From positions 62,001 to 126,000 of the forward strand of contig SVUK01000003.1 of the NCBI GenBank assembly GCA_015063325.1: a DNA stretch of 64,000 nt, read 5' to 3'. The stretch comes from Oscillospiraceae bacterium (GTDB taxonomy: Bacteria > Bacillota > Clostridia > Oscillospirales > CAG-272). Positions within the stretch are counted from its first letter, which is position 1; the number at the start of each line of letters is the position of its first letter. This document shows, one piece after another, positions 35,480 through 44,061 of this stretch. Position numbers and translations under genes: made by a program. The notes under the pieces are model-generated. The model did not search any database. It was not told the origin of the DNA and saw only the letters and a program-made list of their open reading frames with translations.

Positions 35480-36723
35480 GCAAGCATTTCCGCCGCCGCC
35501 GAAAGAATGCCGATTTTTCCGCTTTCATAAGTCAAACCGCCCTGAAAATATGCTGTAAACGGGGCGCGCAGAGGTCCGTCGGCAGAAAGTTCAATGGAGC
35601 TTCCCTGCGTAAAACCGCCGGCAGCCATAACCACGCGGTCGGTATATCCGGGCATTTCCCAAGGCTCGGGGGTAACGAACGCGTCCACCGGGCTTCCCTT
35701 TTGAATTCCACGGCAAAAAGCGCAAAGTCCTTCGTCCGAACCGGTTTGTACCATTTGAATAATATCATATCTCGGCTCGTCCCATTTCGGCTCGACGGCA
35801 TACCCCAGTTTTTCAAAAACATAGGCGGCAAGGCAGGAGGTTTTCAACGCCTGCGCCACCGTGTGGGGGGCGTAGAAAACCCCTTTGTAAAGAGATTTGT
35901 TCTGCCCCATGGTCGCGCCTTGCTCGGTTCCGATCCCAACCGATGTCAAACGATAACTTGCCAACTCAACGGCGCGCGCCGATCCGGCAAGATAGCCGCC
36001 GCACTCCGCCATTCCGCCGCCCGGATTCTTGATCAGCGACCCAATGACAAGATCGGCGCCGACATGCCCCGGCTCGCGCGTTTCTACAAACTCGCCGTAG
36101 CAGTTATCCACCACCACGTAAACGTCCTTCCGTACACGCTTGACCGCTTCAATCAACTCGCCGATCTGCGCCACGCTTAAAGTCTTGCGGTTCAAATATC
36201 CCTTGGAACGCTGGATAAACACAACTTTGACGGCAGAATCCCGTTTCAAAGTTTCCAGAATTTCCGCCGTACAAAATTTGCCGTCACCATCCAAATCGGT
36301 TTGGCGGTAAGAAACGCCGAAATCGGCAAGCGAACCGTTGCCGCGCTCCCCGGAAAGACCGATGACCTCTTCCAATGTGTCGTACGGCTTTCCTGCAACC
36401 GAATAAAGAACATCTCCCGGGCGGAGAAGCCCGAACAATCCGATGGTAAGCGCTTGCGTGCCGCTGGTAATCCCGTGCCGGACAAACGCCGCCTCGGTGC
36501 CCATCAGCTCGGCAAAAATCGAATCCAATGTTTCACGCCCTTTGTCACCGTGTCCGTAACCACTGCTGGACTGAAACATGGAATCCGAAACTCGGTGCGC
36601 GCGAAACGCATCCATCACCCGATTGGTGTTGACAAACGAAACGGCGTCAATTTCGGCAAACCGTACGGCAAGCGCCGCTTCCGCTTCGGCGGCAAGATTT
36701 GTCAATTTTTCTGAAAACTGCAT
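35470..36723 (-). CDS. Aluminium-resistance / methionine gamma-lyase-like PLP protein
   Basis: The 417-residue protein matches the family annotated as aluminium resistance protein (YnbB in Bacillus), a fold-type I PLP enzyme related to cystathionine and methionine lyases. Visible segments are SGYGHGDKGRETLD, FVRHGITSGTQAL, VDNCYGEF and LVIGSLIKNPGGG, where the lysine should hold PLP. Its natural substrate is not established. In Bacillus the gene lies near hflX and glnR; here it is between murD and a lipoprotein gene. The start has GAGG 8 bases upstream, preceded by A-rich 12-bp repeats. Confidence 0.88.
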   Translation of the reverse strand: MQFSEKLTNLAAEAEAALAVRFAEIDAVSFVNTNRVMDAFRAHRVSDSMFQSSSGYGHGDKGRETLDSIFAELMGTEAAFVRHGITSGTQALTIGLFGLLRPGDVLYSVAGKPYDTLEEVIGLSGERGNGSLADFGVSYRQTDLDGDGKFCTAEILETLKRDSAVKVVFIQRSKGYLNRKTLSVAQIGELIEAVKRVRKDVYVVVDNCYGEFVETREPGHVGADLVIGSLIKNPGGGMAECGGYLAGSARAVELASYRLTSVGIGTEQGATMGQNKSLYKGVFYAPHTVAQALKTSCLAAYVFEKLGYAVEPKWDEPRYDIIQMVQTGSDEGLCAFCRGIQKGSPVDAFVTPEPWEMPGYTDRVVMAAGGFTQGSSIELSADGPLRAPFTAYFQGGLTYESGKIGILSAAAEMLALK

Positions 36724-36732
36724 GATACTACC

Positions 36733-36792
36733 TCTGTTTTTTACTTCTTTTTTTACTTCTTTTTTTTACTTCTTTTTTTACTTCTGTTTTAC
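36733..36792 (-). repeat. A-rich 12-13 bp tandem repeats before alr
   Basis: Four to five units of GAAGTAAAAAAA (minus strand) fill the space between murD and the alr ribosome binding site, which itself reads CAGAGGTAG and resembles the repeat unit. Confidence 0.85.
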
Positions 36793-36841
36793 CTTTTTTG
36801 TTCTTTTTCAAATTTCAAAATCATTTTCTGTAATTTTACCG

Positions 36842-38242
36842 TCATTCTTCCGAAAAATCGTTGACAATTCTGCAAAAAACCTCTCCGCGCTCGGCAAAAT
36901 CCCGGAAAGCGTCAAAACTGGCGCAGGCAGGGGAGAGCAGAACGACGTCCCCCGGTTGTGCCGTCTCCTTCGCTTTTTCCACTGCGACGCGAAAATCCGG
37001 CTCAATCCAAAACGGGAATCCGGAACCTCTTTTTTCAATCTCTTCGGCAATCGTCCGGGCGGTTTGACCGGTCAGCACAACCGATTTTGCATAGATCTCC
37101 AAAGCTTCGGCAAGCGGCGCATAGGAAAGATGTTTGTCGTAGCCGCCGCAAATCACAACGGGGCGAATCCCCTGTTCGCAAAGCGCAGAAAGCGCCGCAC
37201 GGGTGCGCGTGGGCGTGGAATCAATCGAGCTGTTGTAGTAGGTTACGCCGCCCACCGTTCGAATTTTCTGAAGCCGGTGCGCCACACCGCAAAAGCGTTT
37301 GGCAACGGCGGCAATACTCTCGGTTGAAACAAGTCCTTCGGTCAAAGCGATTGCAGTAAGATAATTCTCCAAATTGTGTTTTCCGGGCAAACGTATCTCT
37401 GCAATTGGCAGAATCGGTTTTTCGCCGTTACCGAAATCGGCAAAAATCATATCGTTTTTTGAAAAAACGCATTTTTCAGCGCCGCGCGGTCTTCCTGCCG
37501 CCGAAAAGAAGGTGACCGGAACGGGCGAGCGTTCGGCAAGCGCAAAGGTTTCCGCGTTGTCGGCGTTTAAAACCAACAATTTGCACCGCTCATGCTTGAA
37601 AATTTCGGTTTTAGCAGAAACGTATTCCGAAAAGTCGGTGTGCCAGTTCAAGTGATTCGGGGAAAGATTGGTGATTGCGGCACGGTCGGGGGAAAATCGA
37701 ATTCCCTGCAACTGAAAGCTGGAAAGTTCAACCACTGCAAAATCGCGCGCGCTCATCTCTTCCAAATGCGGCAGCAGCGGCGCGCCGATATTGCCGCCAA
37801 CGTAAACGCGCCCCGTCTTTTTGCGTTTTTTCTCCTCTTCTAAAAATAACCCGGTCAGCGTTGTGGTCGTCGTTTTCCCATCGCTTCCCGTAATCCCCAA
37901 CGTCAGCGCCGGGGACGCTCGCAAAAACCATTCCATTTCGGAGGTCACAAAACTTCCGTTTTCCGCCGCGCGGCAAAACTCCGGCAAATCGGGGCGCATT
38001 CCCGGAGAGCGAAAAATAAGCGCCTCGTGCAAATTTTGTAAGTATTCCTCGCCGCAAATCAGGGCGGCGCCCAGCGCGCGCACTTCCTCGGCAAGCGAAG
38101 CAAGCTCGCCTTCCTCTTTTCGATCTCTAACGGTCGGTTTAACGCCATGGGCACACAGAAAGCGCACCAGCGGCAGATTGGATACGCCAAGCCCCACAAC
38201 CGCGCAGGACTTTGGCAGGGAGACAGACAAATCGATCGGCAT
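36842..38242 (-). CDS. murD: UDP-N-acetylmuramoylalanine--D-glutamate ligase
   Basis: This enzyme adds D-glutamate to UDP-MurNAc-L-Ala in peptidoglycan precursor synthesis, with ATP. The 466-residue protein has the Rossmann start VVGLGVSN, the P-loop GITGSDGKTTTT, NLSPNHLNWH and the C-terminal DKHLSYAPLAEA segment. Length is normal for the family. It is the first gene behind the TTGCAA/TATAAT promoter at 38279-38307, divergent from the topoisomerase B gene. murB is at 17.6 kb, so cell wall genes are scattered here. Confidence 0.95.
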   Translation of the reverse strand: MPIDLSVSLPKSCAVVGLGVSNLPLVRFLCAHGVKPTVRDRKEEGELASLAEEVRALGAALICGEEYLQNLHEALIFRSPGMRPDLPEFCRAAENGSFVTSEMEWFLRASPALTLGITGSDGKTTTTTLTGLFLEEEKKRKKTGRVYVGGNIGAPLLPHLEEMSARDFAVVELSSFQLQGIRFSPDRAAITNLSPNHLNWHTDFSEYVSAKTEIFKHERCKLLVLNADNAETFALAERSPVPVTFFSAAGRPRGAEKCVFSKNDMIFADFGNGEKPILPIAEIRLPGKHNLENYLTAIALTEGLVSTESIAAVAKRFCGVAHRLQKIRTVGGVTYYNSSIDSTPTRTRAALSALCEQGIRPVVICGGYDKHLSYAPLAEALEIYAKSVVLTGQTARTIAEEIEKRGSGFPFWIEPDFRVAVEKAKETAQPGDVVLLSPACASFDAFRDFAERGEVFCRIVNDFSEE

Positions 38243-38278
38243 AGAAGTTTCCTCGCTTTTTTGTCAGTATCCTTATCC

Positions 38279-38307
38279 ATTATATGCGAAATGCCCTTTG
38301 GTTGCAA
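38279..38307 (-). promoter_or_regulatory. murD promoter
   Basis: A minus-strand TTGCAA (38302-38307), a 17-base spacer and a consensus TATAAT (38279-38284), about 35 bases before murD. Confidence 0.82.
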
Positions 38308-38357
38308 GAGCAAGAGCCAAAAAAAATCAAATCGTTGGAAAAAAATCAAAAATCCCC

Positions 38358-38386
38358 TTTTCAAATTGGTTTTTCTTTGCTATAAT
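38358..38386 (+). promoter_or_regulatory. Promoter of the topoisomerase B gene
   Basis: TTTTCA (38358-38363), a 17-base spacer with an extended TGC, and TATAAT (38381-38386). It is divergent from the murD promoter, with about 50 bases between their -35 elements. Confidence 0.65.
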
Positions 38387-38457
38387 GAAAAGCGGAGATT
38401 CAAACGCCCGGAAAAGAACCGCAACCGGGTGCCGTAAAATGCAGGAAGGAACGAAAT

Positions 38458-40470
38458 ATGGCAACGCAACAAACAAAGAAACAACAATATGACGATAACA
38501 GTATCTCCTCGCTCAAAGGCGCCGACCGCGTTCGCAAACGTCCGGCGGTCATTTTCGGATCGGACGGACTGGAAGGCTGCGAGCACTCCTTTTTTGAAAT
38601 TCTTTCCAATGCGGTAGACGAAGCAAGAGAAGGACACGGCGACCTGATTCAGATTACCGTTTTCCGCGATAAAAGCATTGAGGTGGAGGATTTCGGGCGC
38701 GGCGTTCCGCTGGGGTGGAATGAAAAAGAGCAGAACTGGAACTGGTTTTTGGTTTACTGCGAGCTGTACGCCGGCGGCAAATATGCCAATAACAGCAACG
38801 ACGCTTCCTATCAATACGCGCTTGGTCTGAACGGTCTGGGCGCCTGCGCCACACAGTATGCCTCCGAATACATGGACGTTTTCTCCTATTCGGGCGGCGT
38901 AGAACGTTCGATTCATTTTAAAAAAGGAGAACCGATCAGCGAGCTGATGGAACGTCCTTTAGAGAAAAAGGAGAAAAAAACCGGCACCATTGTGCGCTGG
39001 AAACCCGACATTGAAGTTTTTACCGACATCAATATTCCGATCGAATATTTTGAGGATGTCATCAAACGCCAATCGGTGGTCAACGCCGGCGTTTGCTTCC
39101 GGCTCCGCGTGGAAAAAGAGGGGCGCGGATTTGAAACCAAGGACTATATCTATCCAAACGGAATTGCCGACTACCTTTCCGAACGGGTAGGAGACGCGGC
39201 GTTTACCATGCCGGTCAGCTGGCATTTGGAAACGCAGGGTCGCGACCGCGAAGACAAGCCGGAATATAAATTTAAAGCCGATGTTACCTTCTGCTTTTCC
39301 AAGACCATACAGTTTATCGAATACTACCATAACTCCAGCTATTTGGAATACGGCGGTTCGCCCGATAAGGCAGCGCGCTCGGCGTTTACCTACGCCATTG
39401 ATAAATACTGCAAATCAAAAGATCTTTATAAGAAAACCGACGTCAAAATTATTTTTCAGGATGTTCAGGACTGCATGGTGCTGGTCATCAACAGCTTTTC
39501 CACGCAAACATCCTACGAAAACCAAACCAAAAAAGCCATCAACAACGTCTTTATCGCCGACGCGCTGAACCAATTTATTCGTCAGCAATTTGAAATTTTT
39601 GCAATCGAAAATCCGCTTGCCGCCGATCAGATTGCCAATCAGGTGCTCATCAATATGCGCGTGCGGATTGCCGCCGAAAAAACGCGCACCGACGTTGGCA
39701 AACTGCTGGAAAACAGCAAACCGTCCGACCCTTCCAGCCGCGTGGAAAAATTCGTCAACTGCCGCTCCAAGGATGCAACGCGCGCCGAGCTTTATATCGT
39801 AGAGGGCGATTCGGCACTCACCTCCTGCAAATTGGGGCGCGACGCCGAATTTCAAGCGATCATCCCCGTCCGGGGCAAAACACTGAACTGCCTGAAGAGC
39901 GACTACGACAAAATCTTCAAAAACGAGATCATTGTTGATCTTTTGAAGGTAATCGGCTGCGGCGTGGAAATAGACGGTCACCACCGCAAAAAAGATGAGA
40001 AAAACACCTTCCATCCGGAAAATCTGCGCTGGTCGAAAATCATCATCTGTACCGATGCCGACGAGGACGGTTTCCAAATCCGTACCCTGTTGCTCACCCT
40101 CTTCTACCGTCTGCTCCCAACGCTTCTCAAAGAGCACAAAGTCTTCATCGCCGAGTCTCCCCTGTTTGAGATCACCGTCGGCGACGACACCTATTTTGCC
40201 TACGACGAATTTGAAAAAGCGGCGATTTTGAAGAAGATCGGAAATAAGAAATACAAGCTCCAGCGTTCCAAAGGATTGGGCGAAAATGAGCCGGAAATGA
40301 TGTGGCAAACCACCATGAACCCCGAAACGCGCCGCCTGATTTCGGTCTCCCCGACCGACGCCGCGCAAACGGCTTTGATTTTTGAAACCCTTTTGGGAGA
40401 CGATCTGCCGGCGCGCAAAGCCTTTATCACCGAAAACGGGAAAAAATATATGAAGGACATTGACGTTTAA
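38458..40470 (+). CDS. Divergent type IIA DNA topoisomerase, B subunit (GyrB/ParE-like)
   Basis: The 670-residue protein is the ATPase/Toprim subunit of a type IIA topoisomerase. The GHKL ATP site shows FEILSNAVDEA, DFGRGVPL (usual DNGRGIP) and GLNGLGACATQYAS. The Toprim domain has VEGDSALTSCKLGRD (usual EGDSAGGSAKxGRD) and CTDADEDGFQIRT. The tail motif is QRSKGLGENEPEMMWQTTMNPETRRL-like (usual RYKGLGEM). Acid residues for Mg binding are intact, so it is probably active. Divergence parallels that of the A subunit at 23.0 kb, its likely partner, although they are about 13 kb apart. The ATG has GGAAGGA 8 bases upstream. Confidence 0.88.
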   Translation: MATQQTKKQQYDDNSISSLKGADRVRKRPAVIFGSDGLEGCEHSFFEILSNAVDEAREGHGDLIQITVFRDKSIEVEDFGRGVPLGWNEKEQNWNWFLVYCELYAGGKYANNSNDASYQYALGLNGLGACATQYASEYMDVFSYSGGVERSIHFKKGEPISELMERPLEKKEKKTGTIVRWKPDIEVFTDINIPIEYFEDVIKRQSVVNAGVCFRLRVEKEGRGFETKDYIYPNGIADYLSERVGDAAFTMPVSWHLETQGRDREDKPEYKFKADVTFCFSKTIQFIEYYHNSSYLEYGGSPDKAARSAFTYAIDKYCKSKDLYKKTDVKIIFQDVQDCMVLVINSFSTQTSYENQTKKAINNVFIADALNQFIRQQFEIFAIENPLAADQIANQVLINMRVRIAAEKTRTDVGKLLENSKPSDPSSRVEKFVNCRSKDATRAELYIVEGDSALTSCKLGRDAEFQAIIPVRGKTLNCLKSDYDKIFKNEIIVDLLKVIGCGVEIDGHHRKKDEKNTFHPENLRWSKIIICTDADEDGFQIRTLLLTLFYRLLPTLLKEHKVFIAESPLFEITVGDDTYFAYDEFEKAAILKKIGNKKYKLQRSKGLGENEPEMMWQTTMNPETRRLISVSPTDAAQTALIFETLLGDDLPARKAFITENGKKYMKDIDV

Positions 40471-40488
40471 TCCAATCGTCCTTCTCGG

Positions 40489-40528
40489 AAAGAACGGACT
40501 TTTCAAGCCAAAAAGTCCGTTCTTTTTC
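40489..40528 (+). terminator. Terminator after the topoisomerase B gene
   Basis: A perfect 15-bp stem (AAAGAACGGACTTTT, 40489-40503, with 40511-40525) is followed by T-rich sequence, 18 bases past the stop. Confidence 0.88.
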
Positions 40529-40577
40529 GTGTTTTTTCAAAAAAATACGGAAAAAAGCGGCAATCCGAAAAAAAGAC

Positions 40578-40606
40578 TTGCAATCGGGAGAAAAAAAGAT
40601 TATAAT
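40578..40606 (+). promoter_or_regulatory. Promoter of the dCMP deaminase operon
   Basis: TTGCAA (40578-40583), a 17-base spacer and TATAAT (40601-40606) lie about 75 bases before the gene. Confidence 0.82.
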
Positions 40607-40679
40607 AATAAAAATAGAATGGTAAAGTATACCGTTTTTACCCATTTCCTTTGCAAAACAACAAAAAACGGAGGTTTTT

Positions 40680-41168
40680 ATGGAGCGCGTTTCCAAAATC
40701 AACTACTACCTTGATATTGCCCAAACGGTTGCCGAGCGGTCCACCTGCCTGCGCCGGATGTTCGGAGCAATTATCGTGAAAAACGACAGCATTATTTCCA
40801 CAGGTTACAATGGGGCGCCGCGCGGCAGAAAAAACTGCAACGAGCTCGGGATTTGTATGCGCGATAAACTCAACATTCCGCGCGGAGAGCGCTATGAACT
40901 CTGCCGCTCGATCCACGCGGAAGCAAACGCCATTATTGCCGCGCCGCGCGATCAAATGCTTGGCGCAACCCTTTATATGGCATGCATCGACGCGCGCACG
41001 GGCGAGCTTTCCCCCGGCACCTGTTCCTGCATGATGTGCAAACGGCAGGTGATCAACGCCGGTATTGAAAAGGTGATCGTTCGCGACACCAAGGACGCCT
41101 ACCGCGAGATTGACGTAGAAGATTGGATCACCAACGACGATTCGCTCTCGGGCGAATTCGGCTATTGA
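40680..41168 (+). CDS. Deoxycytidylate (dCMP) deaminase
   Basis: This zinc enzyme deaminates dCMP to dUMP for thymidylate synthesis. The 162-residue protein has the HAEANAI zinc/proton-transfer motif. The second zinc motif reads PGTCSCMMCKRQVINAG, where the usual PCxxC is SCMMC. The early SGxGYNGAPRG-like segment (STGYNGAPRG) is typical. ComEB of Bacillus belongs here. It starts an operon with the phosphatase, rimI and tsaD. The ATG has GGAGG 5-6 bases upstream. Confidence 0.92.
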   Translation: MERVSKINYYLDIAQTVAERSTCLRRMFGAIIVKNDSIISTGYNGAPRGRKNCNELGICMRDKLNIPRGERYELCRSIHAEANAIIAAPRDQMLGATLYMACIDARTGELSPGTCSCMMCKRQVINAGIEKVIVRDTKDAYREIDVEDWITNDDSLSGEFGY

Positions 41169-41172
41169 GAAT

Positions 41173-41724
41173 ATGCCGACACTGACCGAACAAAAACCGC
41201 TCGCAACCCCTGCTCAGGAAGCCGAAACCGCGCGTCCTTTGCGCGTTTGCTTCGTCTGCACCGGGAACACCTGCCGCTCGCCCATGGCGGCGGCGGTTGC
41301 CAACGCGCTCGCCGCAAAAATCCACGATGGGCTCCCCGAAGCGGTAAAGGATTGCCTTCCCCTTTCGGTGGAAGCCATCAGCGCAGGTCTTGCCGCCTAC
41401 GACGGCGACCCCATTTCCGAAAACGCCGTCCGCGCGCTGGAAGAAGCCGGCGTTGCGCCCGTACCGGAGCACGATTATCACACGCACACCGCCCATATGC
41501 TTTCCCCCGAAATTGCCGAACAGTGCGATTGGATGGTCGGACTTTCGGGCAACCACGTTATGGGATTGTTGATGCAATATCCGCAATATGCCGGCAAAAT
41601 CATCGGAATGCCGAAAGAGATCTCCGACCCATGGGGACAGGATCTTTCGATTTACAAAACCTGCCTTGCCGAGATCACCGAGGGCGTGAAAGCGCTGTTC
41701 TTTTCCGAAAAAAATGGAATTTGA
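41173..41724 (+). CDS. Low-molecular-weight protein-tyrosine/arginine phosphatase
   Basis: The active-site loop VCTGNTCRSPMA (CX5R, near residue 30) and the general-acid DPWGQD near the C-terminus mark the LMW-PTP family, which in Firmicutes includes the arginine phosphatase YwlE. The 183-residue size includes a polar 24-residue N-terminal extension not usual in YwlE. The gene begins 4 bases after the deaminase and overlaps rimI by 11 bases, so the three are co-translated. The substrate (phosphotyrosine or phosphoarginine) cannot be decided here. Confidence 0.88.
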   Translation: MPTLTEQKPLATPAQEAETARPLRVCFVCTGNTCRSPMAAAVANALAAKIHDGLPEAVKDCLPLSVEAISAGLAAYDGDPISENAVRALEEAGVAPVPEHDYHTHTAHMLSPEIAEQCDWMVGLSGNHVMGLLMQYPQYAGKIIGMPKEISDPWGQDLSIYKTCLAEITEGVKALFFSEKNGI

Positions 41725-42184
41725 AATTTTAAAGGTCGATCGGAAACACCTCCCCGAAATTGCCGAATTGGAAGCCGCTTGCTTTACCGAACCGTGGAGC
41801 GAGAACGCGCTGAACCTCTTTTTGGGAGAGGAAGCCGTCGCATTTGCCGCGCTGGAAAACGGAACCCTGCTCGGCTATATCGGAATGCTCCTTGCACCCG
41901 ACGAAGGGCAAATTCTCAACCTTGCCGTATTTCCAAAGGCAAGGAAACGCGGCGTTGCAAAAGCGCTGGTCGCGCGTCTGTTGCAAGAAGCCGAAAGTCG
42001 GAAACTTGCAATGCTTTCGCTGGAGGTTCGCGTTTCCAATCTTCCGGCAATCCGACTTTATGAATCCGTCGGCTTCCAAACCGCCGGCATACGGAAAGGA
42101 TTTTATCACCATCCCGTTGAGGACGGTCTGGTTATGCTGAAAACACTTTTCCCAATGTTTGATTTTCACAAAAAAGGAGTCTAA
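41714..42184 (+). CDS. rimI: Ribosomal protein S18-alanine N-acetyltransferase
   Basis: This GNAT acetyltransferase modifies the N-terminal alanine of S18 in well-studied bacteria. The 156-residue protein has the GNAT core LNLAVFPKARKRGVAKAL (acetyl-CoA loop) and LEVRVSNLPAIRLYESVGF. The rimI-tsaD pair is widespread in Firmicutes, usually with tsaB and tsaE before it. Here those two are absent and a deaminase and phosphatase are in their place. It overlaps the phosphatase gene by 11 bases and ends 5 bases before tsaD. Confidence 0.9.
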   Translation: MEFEILKVDRKHLPEIAELEAACFTEPWSENALNLFLGEEAVAFAALENGTLLGYIGMLLAPDEGQILNLAVFPKARKRGVAKALVARLLQEAESRKLAMLSLEVRVSNLPAIRLYESVGFQTAGIRKGFYHHPVEDGLVMLKTLFPMFDFHKKGV

Positions 42185-42189
42185 AAAAC

Positions 42190-43233
42190 ATGGCATTGCT
42201 CCTTGGAATGGAGTCTTCCTGCGACGAAACTTCCGCCGCCGTGGTAGAGGAGCGAAACGGAATTCTGACCGTTCGCTCGAACATCGTCGCCTCGCAAATT
42301 GAAACCCACCGGCTCTACGGCGGTGTCGTTCCCGAAATTGCCAGCCGCGCTCACGTGGAAGCTGTGACAAATGTGACAGCTGACGCACTCGCGGAAGCCG
42401 GGATAAAATTGACCGACCTCGATGCAATTGCAGTCACCTCGCATCCGGGATTGATCGGCGCTTTGCTTGTCGGGGTAAACTTTGCCAAATCGCTTGCGTT
42501 TGCCAACCGCATTCCGCTCGTTTCGGTCAACCATATTCACGCGCATATCTGCGCTGCGTTTTTAACGCATACCGATCTCAAACCACCCTTTCTCGCCTTG
42601 GTGGTATCGGGCGGGCACACCTGCTTTTACGAGGTAAACGAAAAGATGGAATACCGCGAGATCGGAGGCACGCGCGACGACGCCGCAGGCGAGGCGTTCG
42701 ATAAAATCGGGCGCGTCATCGGGCTTCCCTATCCGGGCGGCGCGGCGCTGGACAAGCTGGCGTACGAAGGCAATCCTAAGGCAATTTCTCTCCCCTCTCC
42801 GGCTCTTGGCGGCGAAGAGATTGCGCTCTCCTTCAGCGGCATCAAAACCGCCGCGCTCAACTATCTCAACAGCGCGGAACAAAAAGGAGAAAACGTCAAT
42901 CGCGCCGATCTTGCCGCTTCCTATACGGCAAAAATTGTGGAAGCCATTGTCAAAAAAACCGACCTTGCCCTGAAGCAGTCCGGTCTGAAAACACTGGTGC
43001 TTGCCGGCGGCGTCGCCGCAAACACACACCTGCGCGGCGCTTTGGAAATTCTTTGCAAGAAAAAAAACATCCGGCTTGCCATGCCGTCAATCGCCCTTTG
43101 CGGCGACAACGGCGCCATGGTAGCGGCGGCAGGATATTTCGGTTACCGTGCCGGATGTTTTTCGGATACCGCGCTGAACGCCTCGGCGCTTGACTACCCC
43201 GAAGGCATTATCGGAAAAGCCGAAAAAAATTGA
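42190..43233 (+). CDS. tsaD: tRNA N6-adenosine threonylcarbamoyltransferase
   Basis: TsaD moves the threonylcarbamoyl group onto A37 of ANN-decoding tRNAs, together with TsaB and TsaE. The 347-residue protein begins GMESSCDETSAAVV and has the metal-binding VNHIHAHI motif, VSGGHTCFY and LAGGVAANTHLR of the ASKHA fold. It follows rimI with AAGGAG 8 bases upstream. The first-step enzyme Sua5 is encoded at 21.9 kb. TsaB and TsaE are not in this window. Confidence 0.96.
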   Translation: MALLLGMESSCDETSAAVVEERNGILTVRSNIVASQIETHRLYGGVVPEIASRAHVEAVTNVTADALAEAGIKLTDLDAIAVTSHPGLIGALLVGVNFAKSLAFANRIPLVSVNHIHAHICAAFLTHTDLKPPFLALVVSGGHTCFYEVNEKMEYREIGGTRDDAAGEAFDKIGRVIGLPYPGGAALDKLAYEGNPKAISLPSPALGGEEIALSFSGIKTAALNYLNSAEQKGENVNRADLAASYTAKIVEAIVKKTDLALKQSGLKTLVLAGGVAANTHLRGALEILCKKKNIRLAMPSIALCGDNGAMVAAAGYFGYRAGCFSDTALNASALDYPEGIIGKAEKN

Positions 43234-43350
43234 CTACCATCACCGTTTCACCCCATCGCATTCGTTTCATAAAAACACATTTTCCATATTTTACCCCCAA
43301 AAATTGAACTGTTCCGGTTGATCTGCGGAACGGAAAGAGAGGGCATTATC

Positions 43351-44037
43351 ATGTCGATCAACGAACAAAACCTCATCCATCCAACCGAAGAAGAAACCCC
43401 CTACGTTTCGGACGCCGTTATTCGCCGCCTGCCGCGCTATTTCCGCTATCTGCGGATTTTAATGCGCAACGGCAAAATGCGCGTCAGCTCGGGCGAACTT
43501 GCCTCCATGATGCACATCACCGCCTCGCAGATCCGCCAGGACCTGAACTGCTTCGGCGGATTCGGTCAACAGGGCTACGGCTATAACGTCAGCTTTCTGT
43601 ATGCAAAAATTTGTGAACTGCTCGGCGTCAGCGCCGGCATTACCGCCGTCGTCATCGGCGCCGGCGACCTTGGACGCGCGCTGGTTCGCTCCTCCATGTT
43701 TGCAAAACGAGGCGTGGATATTCTCTCGCTGTTCGATATCAACCCGGCGCTGATCGGGCATGAGTTCGGCGGTGTAACCGTTCGGGATATGAGCGATTTG
43801 GAATCCTTTTGCAAGCAAAACGCCGTCACCATGGCGGTTCTGACCCTTCCGAAGGATCAGGCGGAAGCGGTTGCCGAGCGCCTGATTGCCGCCAATGTGA
43901 AAGGATTTTGGAATTTTACCGGAAAGGAACTGCATTACGAAGATCCAGAAATTGTTGTGGAAGAAGTTCATCTCGGCGATTCGCTGATGAGCCTGAACTA
44001 CCGCCTCTGCCGGGGAAAATCGGCAAAAAATGACTGA
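43351..44037 (+). CDS. rex: Redox-sensing transcriptional repressor Rex
   Basis: Rex represses fermentation and respiration genes when NADH is low and leaves DNA when NADH is high. The start at 43351 (228 residues) follows GAGAGGG. The N-terminal winged helix reads VIRRLPRYFRYLR to SQIRQDLNCFGGFGQQGYGYN. The Rossmann domain reads VVIGAGDLGRALVRS. No Rex operator (TTGTTAA-type palindrome) was found near any gene in the window. It is followed by dnaD. Confidence 0.95.
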   Translation: MSINEQNLIHPTEEETPYVSDAVIRRLPRYFRYLRILMRNGKMRVSSGELASMMHITASQIRQDLNCFGGFGQQGYGYNVSFLYAKICELLGVSAGITAVVIGAGDLGRALVRSSMFAKRGVDILSLFDINPALIGHEFGGVTVRDMSDLESFCKQNAVTMAVLTLPKDQAEAVAERLIAANVKGFWNFTGKELHYEDPEIVVEEVHLGDSLMSLNYRLCRGKSAKND

Positions 44038-44061
44038 CGCCGAACGGAGCAATACGACAAT

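Noticed and set aside
43234-43350. Rex operator in the rex upstream gap
   Set aside because: No TTGTTAA/TTAACAA palindrome is present; only a small GTTCCG/CGGAAC hairpin in the leader.
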